In this document: positions 1-6,029 of the stretch, in pieces
Numbering within the stretch: the stretch's first letter is position 1
How the letters are laid out: each line of letters begins with the position of its first letter
DNA from: Collinsella aerofaciens
GTDB lineage: Bacteria > Actinomycetota > Coriobacteriia > Coriobacteriales > Coriobacteriaceae
Length of the DNA stretch: 7,336 bases
Assembly: GCA_021641225.1 (NCBI GenBank)
Contig: JAJWXI010000087.1
Span: forward strand, 1 to 7,336
Direction: 5' to 3'
The notes under the pieces: model-generated
Told to the model about the DNA's origin: nothing
The model's database searches: none
Seen by the model: only the letters and a program-made list of their open reading frames with translations
Program-made: the position numbers and the translations under genes

Positions 1-16
1 GCCATGCTTCTTATGT

Positions 17-35
17 GCAGCAAAGCTAATGCTGC
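17..35. repeat. Inverted repeat over the ftsE promoter
   Basis: GCAGCA at 17-22 and TGCTGC at 30-35 form perfect 6-bp arms around a 7-base spacer. The right arm runs into the extended -10. It could be an operator, or a remnant of the end of an upstream gene outside the window. There is no T-tract on either side that would make it a convincing terminator. Confidence 0.35.
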
Positions 36-41
36 TAAAAT
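33..41 (+). promoter_or_regulatory. Extended -10 promoter of ftsEX
   Basis: TGC followed by TAAAAT gives a TGn extended -10, with five of six matches to TATAAT. This places transcription start near base 48 and leaves a leader of about 40 bases before the GTG of ftsE. No good -35 box is visible, as expected for extended -10 promoters. The element overlaps the right arm of an inverted repeat (17-22 and 30-35). Inferred from sequence only. Confidence 0.45.
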
Positions 42-86
42 ACAAAGCGCTCATGTAGTTTAAACGCACGACGATAAGGAGCACCA

Positions 87-1307
87 GTGGGTAACCACTT
101 CCGTACCTCCGGTGCGGGCGATGATGCCCCCAAGACGCAGGCAGGCGTCCAGGGCGGTCGTTTCGCCACTCCGGATTCAGAGGGCCAGCCTGTTGCTCAG
201 GCCCCCGTTCAGCCGGCAGATCAGGCACAACCGGCATCCGATCCCTTTGCCTACAATCCCACCAGCGATGTCGCGCTTTCCGGCACGGCGGGTTTTGAGC
301 CCGTTCAGACCGTAACCGCTCGCGTGGAGCAGCCTCAGGCCAGTGCCGCCGCGCCGCAGCCTACCATGGCCGGCATTCCCGACCCCATGGCTCCTGCGAC
401 ACCGGCTCCTCAGCCTGCGCAGTCTGGTCTTTTTGCCGCTATTCCCGACCCCACGCAGCCCGCTGCGCCGGTGGTCGAGCGCGATCAGGCCGCTGAGGTC
501 GCAAGTCTTGACAACGCGCTCAACAACCCCGATTTTACGTCGGTGTTCGCGCCCATCGACCCGCAGGCGAGCCGCAAAAAGATGGCCAAGCAGGCAGGTG
601 TCGAGCCCGTCATCCTTATGGAGCACGTCACCAAGATCTACCCGGCGCAGCCCAACAAGCCCGCACTCGATGACATTAACATCGAGATCTATCCGGGTGA
701 GTTCGTCTTCTTGGTCGGTCACTCCGGTTCGGGTAAGACCACGCTGCTGTCGACGCTCAACCGCGACGTCAAGCCGACGAGTGGCCGCATCCTGGTTGCC
801 GGTCAGGACCTCATGAAGATCAAGAACCGTAAGGTTCCGTTCCTGCGCCGTCAGATTGGCGCCGTGTTCCAGGACTTTAAGCTTCTGCCGCAAAAGACCG
901 CCTACGAAAACGTGGCGTTTGCCCTGCAGTGCATCGGCAAGCCCAAGGGCGTCATTCGCAGCCAGGTGCCTGAGGTCCTGCGTCTGGTCGGTCTTGCCGA
1001 TCAGATGGACTCCCTGCCCGACCAGCTTTCGGGTGGCGAGCAGCAGCGCGTCGCCGTCGCTCGCGCCATGGTCAACCGCCCGCCGCTGCTGATCTGCGAC
1101 GAGCCCACGGGCAACCTCGACCCGGCGATTTCGCTGGGCATCATGAAGCTGCTCGAGCGCATTAACCGCACCGGCACGACCGTGATCGTGGCTACGCACG
1201 ACCGCGAGATGGTCGATAGCATGCACCGTCGCGTGATCGCCCTCGAGGGCGGCCACGTTATCCGCGACCAGGAGAGGGGAGGTTACGGCAACTATGGCAC
1301 CAACTAA
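87..1307 (+). CDS. ftsE: Cell division ATP-binding protein FtsE with long N-terminal extension
   Basis: FtsE is the cytoplasmic ATPase of the FtsEX ABC-type complex, which couples divisome activity to peptidoglycan hydrolase activation. The ABC domain spans about residues 174-395. It has Walker A GHSGSGKT (211-218), Q-loop Q262, signature LSGGEQQR (314-321), Walker B LLICDE (334-339), D-loop NLD (343-345) and H-loop H371, so it should bind and hydrolyse ATP. The FQDFKLL Q-loop context is typical of FtsE. FtsE is normally about 220-230 residues. This protein has 406 because residues 1-173 form a low-complexity extension rich in Pro, Ala and Gln with no visible fold, followed by a basic patch (SRKKMAK, 162-168). 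The GTG start is supported by AAGGAG at 76-81 with a 5-base spacer. I see no Shine-Dalgarno before the internal ATGs at 582 and 618. The end overlaps ftsX, which supports the assignment. Confidence 0.95.
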   Translation: MGNHFRTSGAGDDAPKTQAGVQGGRFATPDSEGQPVAQAPVQPADQAQPASDPFAYNPTSDVALSGTAGFEPVQTVTARVEQPQASAAAPQPTMAGIPDPMAPATPAPQPAQSGLFAAIPDPTQPAAPVVERDQAAEVASLDNALNNPDFTSVFAPIDPQASRKKMAKQAGVEPVILMEHVTKIYPAQPNKPALDDINIEIYPGEFVFLVGHSGSGKTTLLSTLNRDVKPTSGRILVAGQDLMKIKNRKVPFLRRQIGAVFQDFKLLPQKTAYENVAFALQCIGKPKGVIRSQVPEVLRLVGLADQMDSLPDQLSGGEQQRVAVARAMVNRPPLLICDEPTGNLDPAISLGIMKLLERINRTGTTVIVATHDREMVDSMHRRVIALEGGHVIRDQERGGYGNYGTN

Positions 1308-2214
1308 CGTGGGCTACTCCTTCAAGGAGGCAATCAGCCACTTCTTCCGTAACTGGACCACCTCGCTCGGCGCCGTCATCACGATTTTCCTTTCGCTGTT
1401 TATCATCGGCTTGTTCATTATGGGCTCCGCGATGCTGAACTCCGTGATCGGCACCGTCGAGGATCAGGTTGTCATCAACGCGTTCATTAGCGATGACGCC
1501 GATCAGGCCGATGTTCAGGCTTTTGAGGCCGAGCTCAAGACGTGGAGCAACGTCAAGTCCGTGACCTACAAGGACAAGGATGACGCGCTGGCCGAGTATA
1601 CGAGCAAGATGTCGGGCAACGCCGACGCCACCATGAGCGCGCTCGATGGCCAGAATCCGTTGCCGGCCTCGTTTGCGATCGAGATGGACGATCCGTCCAA
1701 GGTCGAGAGCACGGCTGAGAAGCTCAAGGACGACGCCGATTTCCAGAAGATCGCGGATGATGGCGATGTCAACGCGAGCGTACTGTACGGTCAGGAGGAA
1801 GTGAGCCGCCTGTTCCAGGTGACCAACTATATCCGCATCGCTGCCGTGGTGCTCGTTGGTCTGCTGACCTTTATCGCGTTCATTTTTATCAACAACACGA
1901 TTCGCCTGTCCATCACGGCGCGTCGTCGCGAGATCGCGATTATGCGTCTGGTCGGCGCCAGCAACGGCTTCATTCGTGGCCCGTTTATCACCGAGGGCGT
2001 GCTGCAGGCCATTTTGGGCTCGCTGCTTTCCATCGGCGTGCTGGAGCTGCTGCGCAACCTGATGATTCCGCGTCTGCAGGAGAGCATCGGCTGGATGTCG
2101 TTTACGCTGCCGATGCAGTACTACCTGGTGACCTATGCTGCGCTGATTTTGGTCGGCGTGATTATCGGTCTCTTTGGTTCTGCCATTGCCATGCGCCGCT
2201 ACCTGCGCGTGTAG
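1294..2214 (+). CDS. ftsX: Cell division protein FtsX
   Basis: FtsX is the membrane subunit of the FtsEX complex; its extracellular domain recruits or activates cell-wall hydrolases or their adaptors. The 306 residues show the standard layout: a short cytoplasmic N-terminus, TM1 about 25-47, an acidic extracellular domain about 48-178, then TM2 about 180-202, TM3 about 232-256 and TM4 about 276-300. The stretch between TM2 and TM3 (TARRREIAIMRLVGAS, 208-223) is the hallmark cytoplasmic loop of the FtsX/MacB permease fold. The ATG lies 14 bases inside the end of ftsE, preceded by GGGGAGG at 1276-1282 within ftsE, so the two proteins are probably translationally coupled and made in a fixed ratio. 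No peptidoglycan hydrolase gene follows; an intrinsic terminator closes the unit. Confidence 0.96.
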   Translation: MAPTNVGYSFKEAISHFFRNWTTSLGAVITIFLSLFIIGLFIMGSAMLNSVIGTVEDQVVINAFISDDADQADVQAFEAELKTWSNVKSVTYKDKDDALAEYTSKMSGNADATMSALDGQNPLPASFAIEMDDPSKVESTAEKLKDDADFQKIADDGDVNASVLYGQEEVSRLFQVTNYIRIAAVVLVGLLTFIAFIFINNTIRLSITARRREIAIMRLVGASNGFIRGPFITEGVLQAILGSLLSIGVLELLRNLMIPRLQESIGWMSFTLPMQYYLVTYAALILVGVIIGLFGSAIAMRRYLRV

Positions 2215-2240
2215 GCATGCCTGGAATTCATTTCTTTCAA

Positions 2241-2272
2241 CGGGTCGTCTCTTATGGGGCGGCCCGTTTTTT
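2241..2272 (+). terminator. Intrinsic terminator after ftsX
   Basis: An 11-bp stem (2241-2251 with 2256-2266, three G-U pairs) closes a TTAT loop and is followed directly by six Ts (2267-2272). It starts 27 bases after the ftsX stop. There is no matching A-tract on the left, so it acts on the + strand only and separates ftsEX from rnr. Confidence 0.87.
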
Positions 2273-2302
2273 GATTCCTCTGTCGCATAGGGATCATTTG
2301 GG

Positions 2303-2308
2303 TAGACT
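2303..2308 (+). promoter_or_regulatory. Possible -10 box for rnr
   Basis: TAGACT lies 35 bases before the rnr start, just past the ftsX terminator, so a promoter is expected here. The same hexamer occurs in the better-supported promoter before the VanZ-like gene. The -35 region is poor (CTGTCG at 17-bp spacing), so this remains tentative. Confidence 0.3.
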
Positions 2309-2342
2309 CTTTGGAGTATGCAATCGATAGTTAGGAGGCGCC

Positions 2343-4478
2343 ATGGGGCGCAATAACAAGCATAAGCGCGGTGCTCGCAACAAGCGTGGACCGGTGCGCA
2401 GCGAGCGCCGCCCGAGTCTGACCGGACGCGTGCAGCTCCATGAGCACAGCGCCTATGTCATAACCGAGAACGGCGACTACAAAGTCATGGGTCGCGGTAA
2501 GCGCGAGATCATGGATGGCGATACCGTCGCCGTGAGCATTAAGAACAGCCCGCACGGTGAGCGTCGTGCCGTGATCGAGGGGGTCGTCGAGCGCGCTGCC
2601 ATCAGTGTGGTGGGGACGTACCAGACCGCCGGTCCGCTCGGCGTGATCGAGCCGCTCGATTCGCGCCTCAAGGCCGATTTCTTCATTTTGCCCGAGGACA
2701 CTTCGGCCGAGCGCCTGGGCGTTCATCCCGGTGACGCTGTGGTCGCACGCATTCTGACCTACCCGACGCGTTTGGAATCGGGTACGGTGACGATTGAGCG
2801 CCGCATTGGCGGCGATGACGCGCCCGACTTGGGCGTTCAATACGTAATGGCGCGTTATGGCTATACCGATAGCTATCCCGAGGCGGCGCTGGTCGAGGCC
2901 GAGAGCCTTTCGCTCGATGTGGCCGCGGCGCTCAAAGATCCGCTCCGGCGCGATCTGCGCGACCGTTTTATCATCACGATCGACCCGGTCGACGCGCGCG
3001 ACTTTGACGATGCCATTTCTCTGGAGCGTACGCCCGATGGCGGTTACAAGTTGGGCGTCCACATCGCCGACGTTTCACACTACGTTGCCTGGGACGGGCA
3101 TATCGATCTTGAGGCGCGCCATCGCACAACATCGGTGTATCTGGCCGATCGCGTGCTGCCTATGCTGCCCGAGCGCTTGTCGAACGACCTGTGCTCGCTT
3201 CGTCCCGACGAGGATCGTCTGGCGTTTACCGTCGATATCGAGCTCGATGCGCAGGGCCACGTTCGCCACTACGATCCCTATCCCAGCGTGATTCGCTCGC
3301 GCGTGCGCATGGACTACGATGGCGCCGAGGCGCTGCTGGTGCGTGCCGGCGCGGTGAAGTATGGGGTGCTGGAGGGTGCCGCCGAGGATGTTGCGGCTGT
3401 AGAGACTTCGCGTGAGGAAGCGCTCGATCGCGGGCTTGCGTGCGAGGAAACTGCTCGTGGCTATAACGTCGAGCTGGGTGATTTTCTCGTCGCCGCCAAC
3501 GAACTCGCCGAGCTTCGCCGCCACATTCGTCGCGCGCGCGGTTCGGTCGATTTCGATACGGCCGAGATTCGCGCCCTGTTGGACGAGGACGGTGTGCCCG
3601 TGCAGATTGTGGCGCGCGAGCGCTCGTGTGCCACGTCGCTGATCGAGGAGGCTATGCTGCTCGCCAACGAGTGCGTGGCCGAGTGGCTGGCCGACCGCGA
3701 TATCGAGGCCTGCTACCGCGTGCATGAAGATCCCAGTCCCGACAGTCTTCACGGCGCCGCCGTGGCACTGGCTCAGCTGGGCATTATCGACGACCGCCGT
3801 GCAGCCGGCATCGCCCTGGGAAGTCCCGATGAGCTGCAGGCTGCAGTTGATGCTGCCGCCGGTACGGCCAGCGCACCGCTCGTCAACACACTGCTCCTGC
3901 GCAGCATGCAGCGCGCACTGTATAAGCCTCGCAACGAGGGCCACTTTGCGCTCGCCGCGCCGTGCTACTGCCACTTTACGAGCCCCATCCGTCGCTACCC
4001 CGATCTGGTGGTGCACCGCGTGCTCAAGCTGCAGCTGGCTTACGAGCAGCTGGGCGGCAAGGACGCCCTGGTCCGCACACCGCGTCTGATCGGTAAGGGG
4101 CGCGAGTCGCTGCCGCGCATTCTGCCCCAGATCTGTCGCGCCTGCAGTGATGCCGAGCGTGCGGCCGACGCCGCCAGCCATGCGACGCAAAAGATCAAGA
4201 TCGCCCAGTACTACGAGGATCGTCTGGGTGAGCGCTATACCGGAACCATCTCGTGGGTCAGCAGCATGGGTCTTTTTGTTCGCTTGGATCTGACGCAGGT
4301 TGAGGGCTTGGTTTCGATTAAGGGCCTGGGCAACGAGTGGTTCGAGTTCGACGAGGACGCGCTTACACTGACGGGCACCGACACGGGGACTCGTTATGAG
4401 CTGGGCCAGCGCGTGATTATTGAGGTCTCGCGCGTCAATACCACGCGCGGACACTTGGACTTTAAGCTTATCCATTAG
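2343..4478 (+). CDS. rnr: Ribonuclease R, 3'-5' exoribonuclease
   Basis: RNase R is a processive hydrolytic exoribonuclease of the RNB family that degrades structured RNA, including rRNA and mRNA, and takes part in trans-translation-linked decay. Two N-terminal cold-shock OB domains (about 26-80 and 88-145) precede the RNB catalytic domain (about 205-560) and a C-terminal S1 domain (about 628-710). The metal-binding aspartates are D214, D220, D222 and D223 in IDPVDARDFDDA, with the same spacing as in E. coli RNase R/II. Y266 in TSVYLADRV matches the conserved end-product tyrosine. HFTSPIRRYPDLVVHR (544-559) is the RNB signature. The 711 residues are fewer than the roughly 810 of E. coli: the N-terminal helix-turn-helix and the C-terminal Lys-rich tail are missing, while residues 1-23 contain ten Lys/Arg. 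The ATG has AGGAGG at 2333-2338. It looks monocistronic, with terminators on both sides, and smpB is not next to it. Confidence 0.96.
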   Translation: MGRNNKHKRGARNKRGPVRSERRPSLTGRVQLHEHSAYVITENGDYKVMGRGKREIMDGDTVAVSIKNSPHGERRAVIEGVVERAAISVVGTYQTAGPLGVIEPLDSRLKADFFILPEDTSAERLGVHPGDAVVARILTYPTRLESGTVTIERRIGGDDAPDLGVQYVMARYGYTDSYPEAALVEAESLSLDVAAALKDPLRRDLRDRFIITIDPVDARDFDDAISLERTPDGGYKLGVHIADVSHYVAWDGHIDLEARHRTTSVYLADRVLPMLPERLSNDLCSLRPDEDRLAFTVDIELDAQGHVRHYDPYPSVIRSRVRMDYDGAEALLVRAGAVKYGVLEGAAEDVAAVETSREEALDRGLACEETARGYNVELGDFLVAANELAELRRHIRRARGSVDFDTAEIRALLDEDGVPVQIVARERSCATSLIEEAMLLANECVAEWLADRDIEACYRVHEDPSPDSLHGAAVALAQLGIIDDRRAAGIALGSPDELQAAVDAAAGTASAPLVNTLLLRSMQRALYKPRNEGHFALAAPCYCHFTSPIRRYPDLVVHRVLKLQLAYEQLGGKDALVRTPRLIGKGRESLPRILPQICRACSDAERAADAASHATQKIKIAQYYEDRLGERYTGTISWVSSMGLFVRLDLTQVEGLVSIKGLGNEWFEFDEDALTLTGTDTGTRYELGQRVIIEVSRVNTTRGHLDFKLIH

Positions 4479-4502
4479 TCAAATCCCGACCGTGCGGGAG
4501 TG

Positions 4503-4534
4503 GGGGGCGGTCTTTCGGGGCCGCCCTCGCATTT
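4503..4534 (+). terminator. GC-rich terminator-like hairpin after rnr
   Basis: A 10-bp stem (4503-4512 with 4519-4528, two G-U pairs) closes a TTTCGG loop and is followed by CGCATTT, a weak T-run. A smaller hairpin lies just before it (TCCCG 4484-4488, CGGGA 4495-4499). Its position 24 bases after the rnr stop and its stability suggest transcription termination, but the poor T-tract lowers certainty. Confidence 0.55.
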
Positions 4535-4551
4535 GAATGATGGCCGCGTCA

Positions 4552-4580
4552 CCGCCTGCTCGGCCGCCCATCCGCCTGCT
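4552..4580. repeat. 9-bp direct repeat upstream of the recombinase
   Basis: CCGCCTGCT occurs at 4552-4560 and again at 4572-4580, exactly 20 bp apart, or about two helical turns. It lies between the rnr hairpin and the inverted repeats before the serine recombinase. It could be a protein-binding pair, or chance in GC-rich DNA. Confidence 0.35.
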
Positions 4581-4581
4581 A

Positions 4582-4604
4582 TTTGGGAGGTAAAACCTAC
4601 CAAA
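4582..4604. repeat. 23-bp imperfect palindrome upstream of the recombinase
   Basis: The arms are TTTGG-g-AGGT (4582-4591) and ACCT-a-CCAAA (4595-4604) around a central AAA, with one mismatched pair (4587/4599). It starts 69 bases before the recombinase ATG. Possible roles are a recombinase binding or crossover site, an operator, or half of a REP-like element together with the next repeat. Confidence 0.55.
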
Positions 4605-4605
4605 A

Positions 4606-4632
4606 TAAACCTGTCCCTTTTTGGCAGGTTTA
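4606..4632. repeat. 10-bp-stem inverted repeat upstream of the recombinase
   Basis: TAAACCTGTC (4606-4615) pairs with GGCAGGTTTA (4623-4632), with one T-G wobble, around a CCTTTTT loop. It ends 18 bases before the recombinase ATG. There is no T-tract after the stem, so it is not a terminator for rnr. Read on the other strand, the left arm contains GGGACAGGTTTA, which resembles REP-like palindromes I associate with RAYT-type transposases; that link is from memory and unverified. Confidence 0.55.
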
Positions 4633-4650
4633 CAAGAAAGCGGGGATGAG

Positions 4651-5256
4651 ATGGCGACTGTGTACGGCTATGCGCGCGTGAGCTCGCGTGATCAGAACCT
4701 GAATCGGCAGTTTGATGCGCTGATCGCCTATGGCGTGGAGTCGGCGAATATTTATGCCGACCGTGCGAGCGGCAAGGACTTCGACCGTCCGCGATATCGC
4801 GATCTGCTGCGCGTGCTGGGGGATGGGGACGTGCTGGTGGTGTTGTCCATCGATCGTCTGGGCCGTAACTACAGCGAGATACTCGAGGAATGGCGCCTTA
4901 TTACAAAAGAGCGCGGAACGGCCATCGTGGTGCTGGATATGCCGCTGCTCGACACGCGCGCAAGGGACGGAGAAGCGCCGGACGTGACGAGTACGCTGAT
5001 TGCCGACATTGTGCTGCAACTGTTGAGCTACGTGGCGCAGGTGGAGCGTGAGAACATCCATCAGCGTCAGGCGGAGGGAATTGCGGCGGCGCGGGCGCGA
5101 GGGGTGCGGTTTGGCCGGCCTCGCAAGCCATGCCCTCCGCAGTTTGAACTGGTGCGCGACAGTTATGAGGCGGGCGACATCACCCGCACCCAGGCGGCAA
5201 AGCGCCTGGGTGTGTGCGTGGGGACGTTTGATCGCTGGATGCGCGAGGCGGGTTAG
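4651..5256 (+). CDS. Small serine recombinase (resolvase/invertase family)
   Basis: This enzyme makes site-specific DNA strand exchange through a covalent 5'-phosphoserine link. The catalytic domain (about 1-140 of 201 residues) opens with YGYARVSSRDQ. S11 is the expected nucleophile and R9 its partner, matching S10 and R8 of gamma-delta resolvase. LSIDRLGRN (65-73) carries the conserved R69 and R72. VEREN with R133 begins the long E-helix, which runs through the basic ARARGVRFGRPRK linker. Residues about 163-198 form a Hin-like helix-turn-helix DNA-binding domain. I start at the ATG at 4651. A TTG at 4621 would add ten residues but lies in the preceding hairpin and lacks a Shine-Dalgarno; the chosen start has only a weak GGGGAT at 4642-4647. 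No transposase, integrase or obvious invertible segment is next to it, so whether it resolves, inverts or regulates cannot be told here. Confidence 0.9.
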   Translation: MATVYGYARVSSRDQNLNRQFDALIAYGVESANIYADRASGKDFDRPRYRDLLRVLGDGDVLVVLSIDRLGRNYSEILEEWRLITKERGTAIVVLDMPLLDTRARDGEAPDVTSTLIADIVLQLLSYVAQVERENIHQRQAEGIAAARARGVRFGRPRKPCPPQFELVRDSYEAGDITRTQAAKRLGVCVGTFDRWMREAG

Positions 5257-5295
5257 GAGATGGCAGCCCTGTCGCTTCTTGTTGCGATTCAAATT

Positions 5296-5323
5296 TTGCT
5301 ACAACGACACTGCTATTTAGACT
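5296..5323 (+). promoter_or_regulatory. Promoter of the VanZ-like gene
   Basis: TTGCTA (5296-5301) and TAGACT (5318-5323) form -35 and -10 boxes with a 16-bp spacer, each matching four of six consensus bases. Transcription would start near 5330, giving a leader of about 30 bases that contains the GGAGG ribosome-binding site. Confidence 0.5.
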
Positions 5324-5359
5324 ACACTCGCTCATATTTAAAAAGACGGAGGTTGGCCT

Positions 5360-5926
5360 TTGGCACACACGAAGCAAATAATCGGCTGGACCGCGATCGT
5401 TCTGTTCACTGCGACGTTGGTGGGCATCTGGGTGCTGACGGAGCAAAACGCGGTGCAGACGTCGTTGTTGAGCGAGTCCACCGCGCGTGTGGTGGAGGGC
5501 CAAGCTGCCGGCATCGCAGGTGAAACTCAGGCGGGGGACGGCATGGCTGAGGGCGCCGATTCGGCTGCCTCGGCTGTCCAGTCTGGTCGACTTGCTTCCA
5601 TTCGCATGTGGGTAGGCACAAACGTCCGTCGCGTCGCCCATACCGTAGAGTTTTTCTTCGTCGGATTGTTCGCTTCGGTGATCGTGGTTTGCTTTTCCAG
5701 GCGTCCGTGGAGTGTATGCTCCCGTTGCGTGCCCGTGCTGCTCTTTTGCGCTGCCTGCTCCGTTGGCGACCAGGTGCATAAGATTTTTGTTCCCGGCAGA
5801 CATTTCGACATGATCGACTTGGGCTTCGATGCTGCGGGCTATATCACCGCGATGCTGCTGGTATTGCTGATCGCCGCATGGGTACACCACGTGACGCGCC
5901 CCATCGGCGCCCACGCGAGACGCTAG
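5360..5926 (+). CDS. VanZ-family membrane protein
   Basis: This is a small integral membrane protein of the VanZ-like family, named after the teicoplanin-resistance protein; the molecular function of most members is unknown. It has 188 residues. TM1 is about 8-26 and TM2 about 92-112; a weaker segment at about 121-135 and TM4 at about 157-176 complete four passes. Family motifs are present: HTVEFFFVG (94-102, with H94 and E97) and DQVHKIFVPGRHFDMIDLGF (137-156, with D137, H140, P145, R147 and D153), then G160. The loop between TM1 and TM2 (about 28-90) is long and rich in Ala, Gly and Ser. The TTG start at 5360 is well supported by GGAGG at 5348-5352 with a 7-base spacer. It has its own promoter and no clear terminator after it. 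Nothing nearby encodes vancomycin-resistance enzymes, so a resistance role should not be assumed. Confidence 0.85.
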   Translation: MAHTKQIIGWTAIVLFTATLVGIWVLTEQNAVQTSLLSESTARVVEGQAAGIAGETQAGDGMAEGADSAASAVQSGRLASIRMWVGTNVRRVAHTVEFFFVGLFASVIVVCFSRRPWSVCSRCVPVLLFCAACSVGDQVHKIFVPGRHFDMIDLGFDAAGYITAMLLVLLIAAWVHHVTRPIGAHARR

Positions 5927-5989
5927 CCGGTAACAAACCCGTTTCTGATAGGGCTGACTCATTGAATCATTTTGTGTCGCACTTATTTC

Positions 5990-6018
5990 CGAGCGGTCGG
6001 ATTTGAGGGGCGAGCGGT
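5990..6018. repeat. 8-bp direct repeat in the murR leader
   Basis: CGAGCGGT occurs at 5990-5997 and 6011-6018, 21 bp apart, about two helical turns. GCGGTA within and after the second copy (6014-6019) recurs inverted as TACCGC at 6058-6063, inside the palindrome further downstream. This suggests a compound protein-binding region. Confidence 0.35.
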
Positions 6019-6029
6019 AGAGCACTCGT

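Noticed and set aside
177..1256. 359-codon open frame on the - strand
   Set aside because: It lies fully opposite ftsE, has no family features, and reflects codon bias of a GC-rich gene.
2331..3062. 243-codon open frame on the - strand
   Set aside because: Antisense shadow of the 5' half of rnr with no recognisable protein features.
3075..4475. 466-codon open frame on the - strand
   Set aside because: Antisense shadow of rnr; the sense strand has all catalytic motifs, a start site and terminators.
4621..4650. TTG start adding ten residues to the serine recombinase
   Set aside because: The codon lies in the loop and stem of the 4606-4632 inverted repeat and has no Shine-Dalgarno; the family begins close to the YGYARVS motif, which fits the ATG at 4651.
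4630..5292. 220-codon open frame on the - strand
   Set aside because: Antisense shadow of the serine recombinase; the sense protein has conserved catalytic residues.
4540..5360. Invertible DNA segment controlled by the recombinase
   Set aside because: I found no pair of inverted repeats flanking a promoter or gene in the window; the palindromes are both on the same side of the recombinase.
5260..5523. 87-codon open frame on the + strand after the recombinase
   Set aside because: It overlaps the VanZ-like gene in another frame, its Shine-Dalgarno is too close, and its translation has no coherent features.
5927..5960. Terminator after the VanZ-like gene
   Set aside because: Only short CCC/GGG pairing is possible and there is no T-tract.
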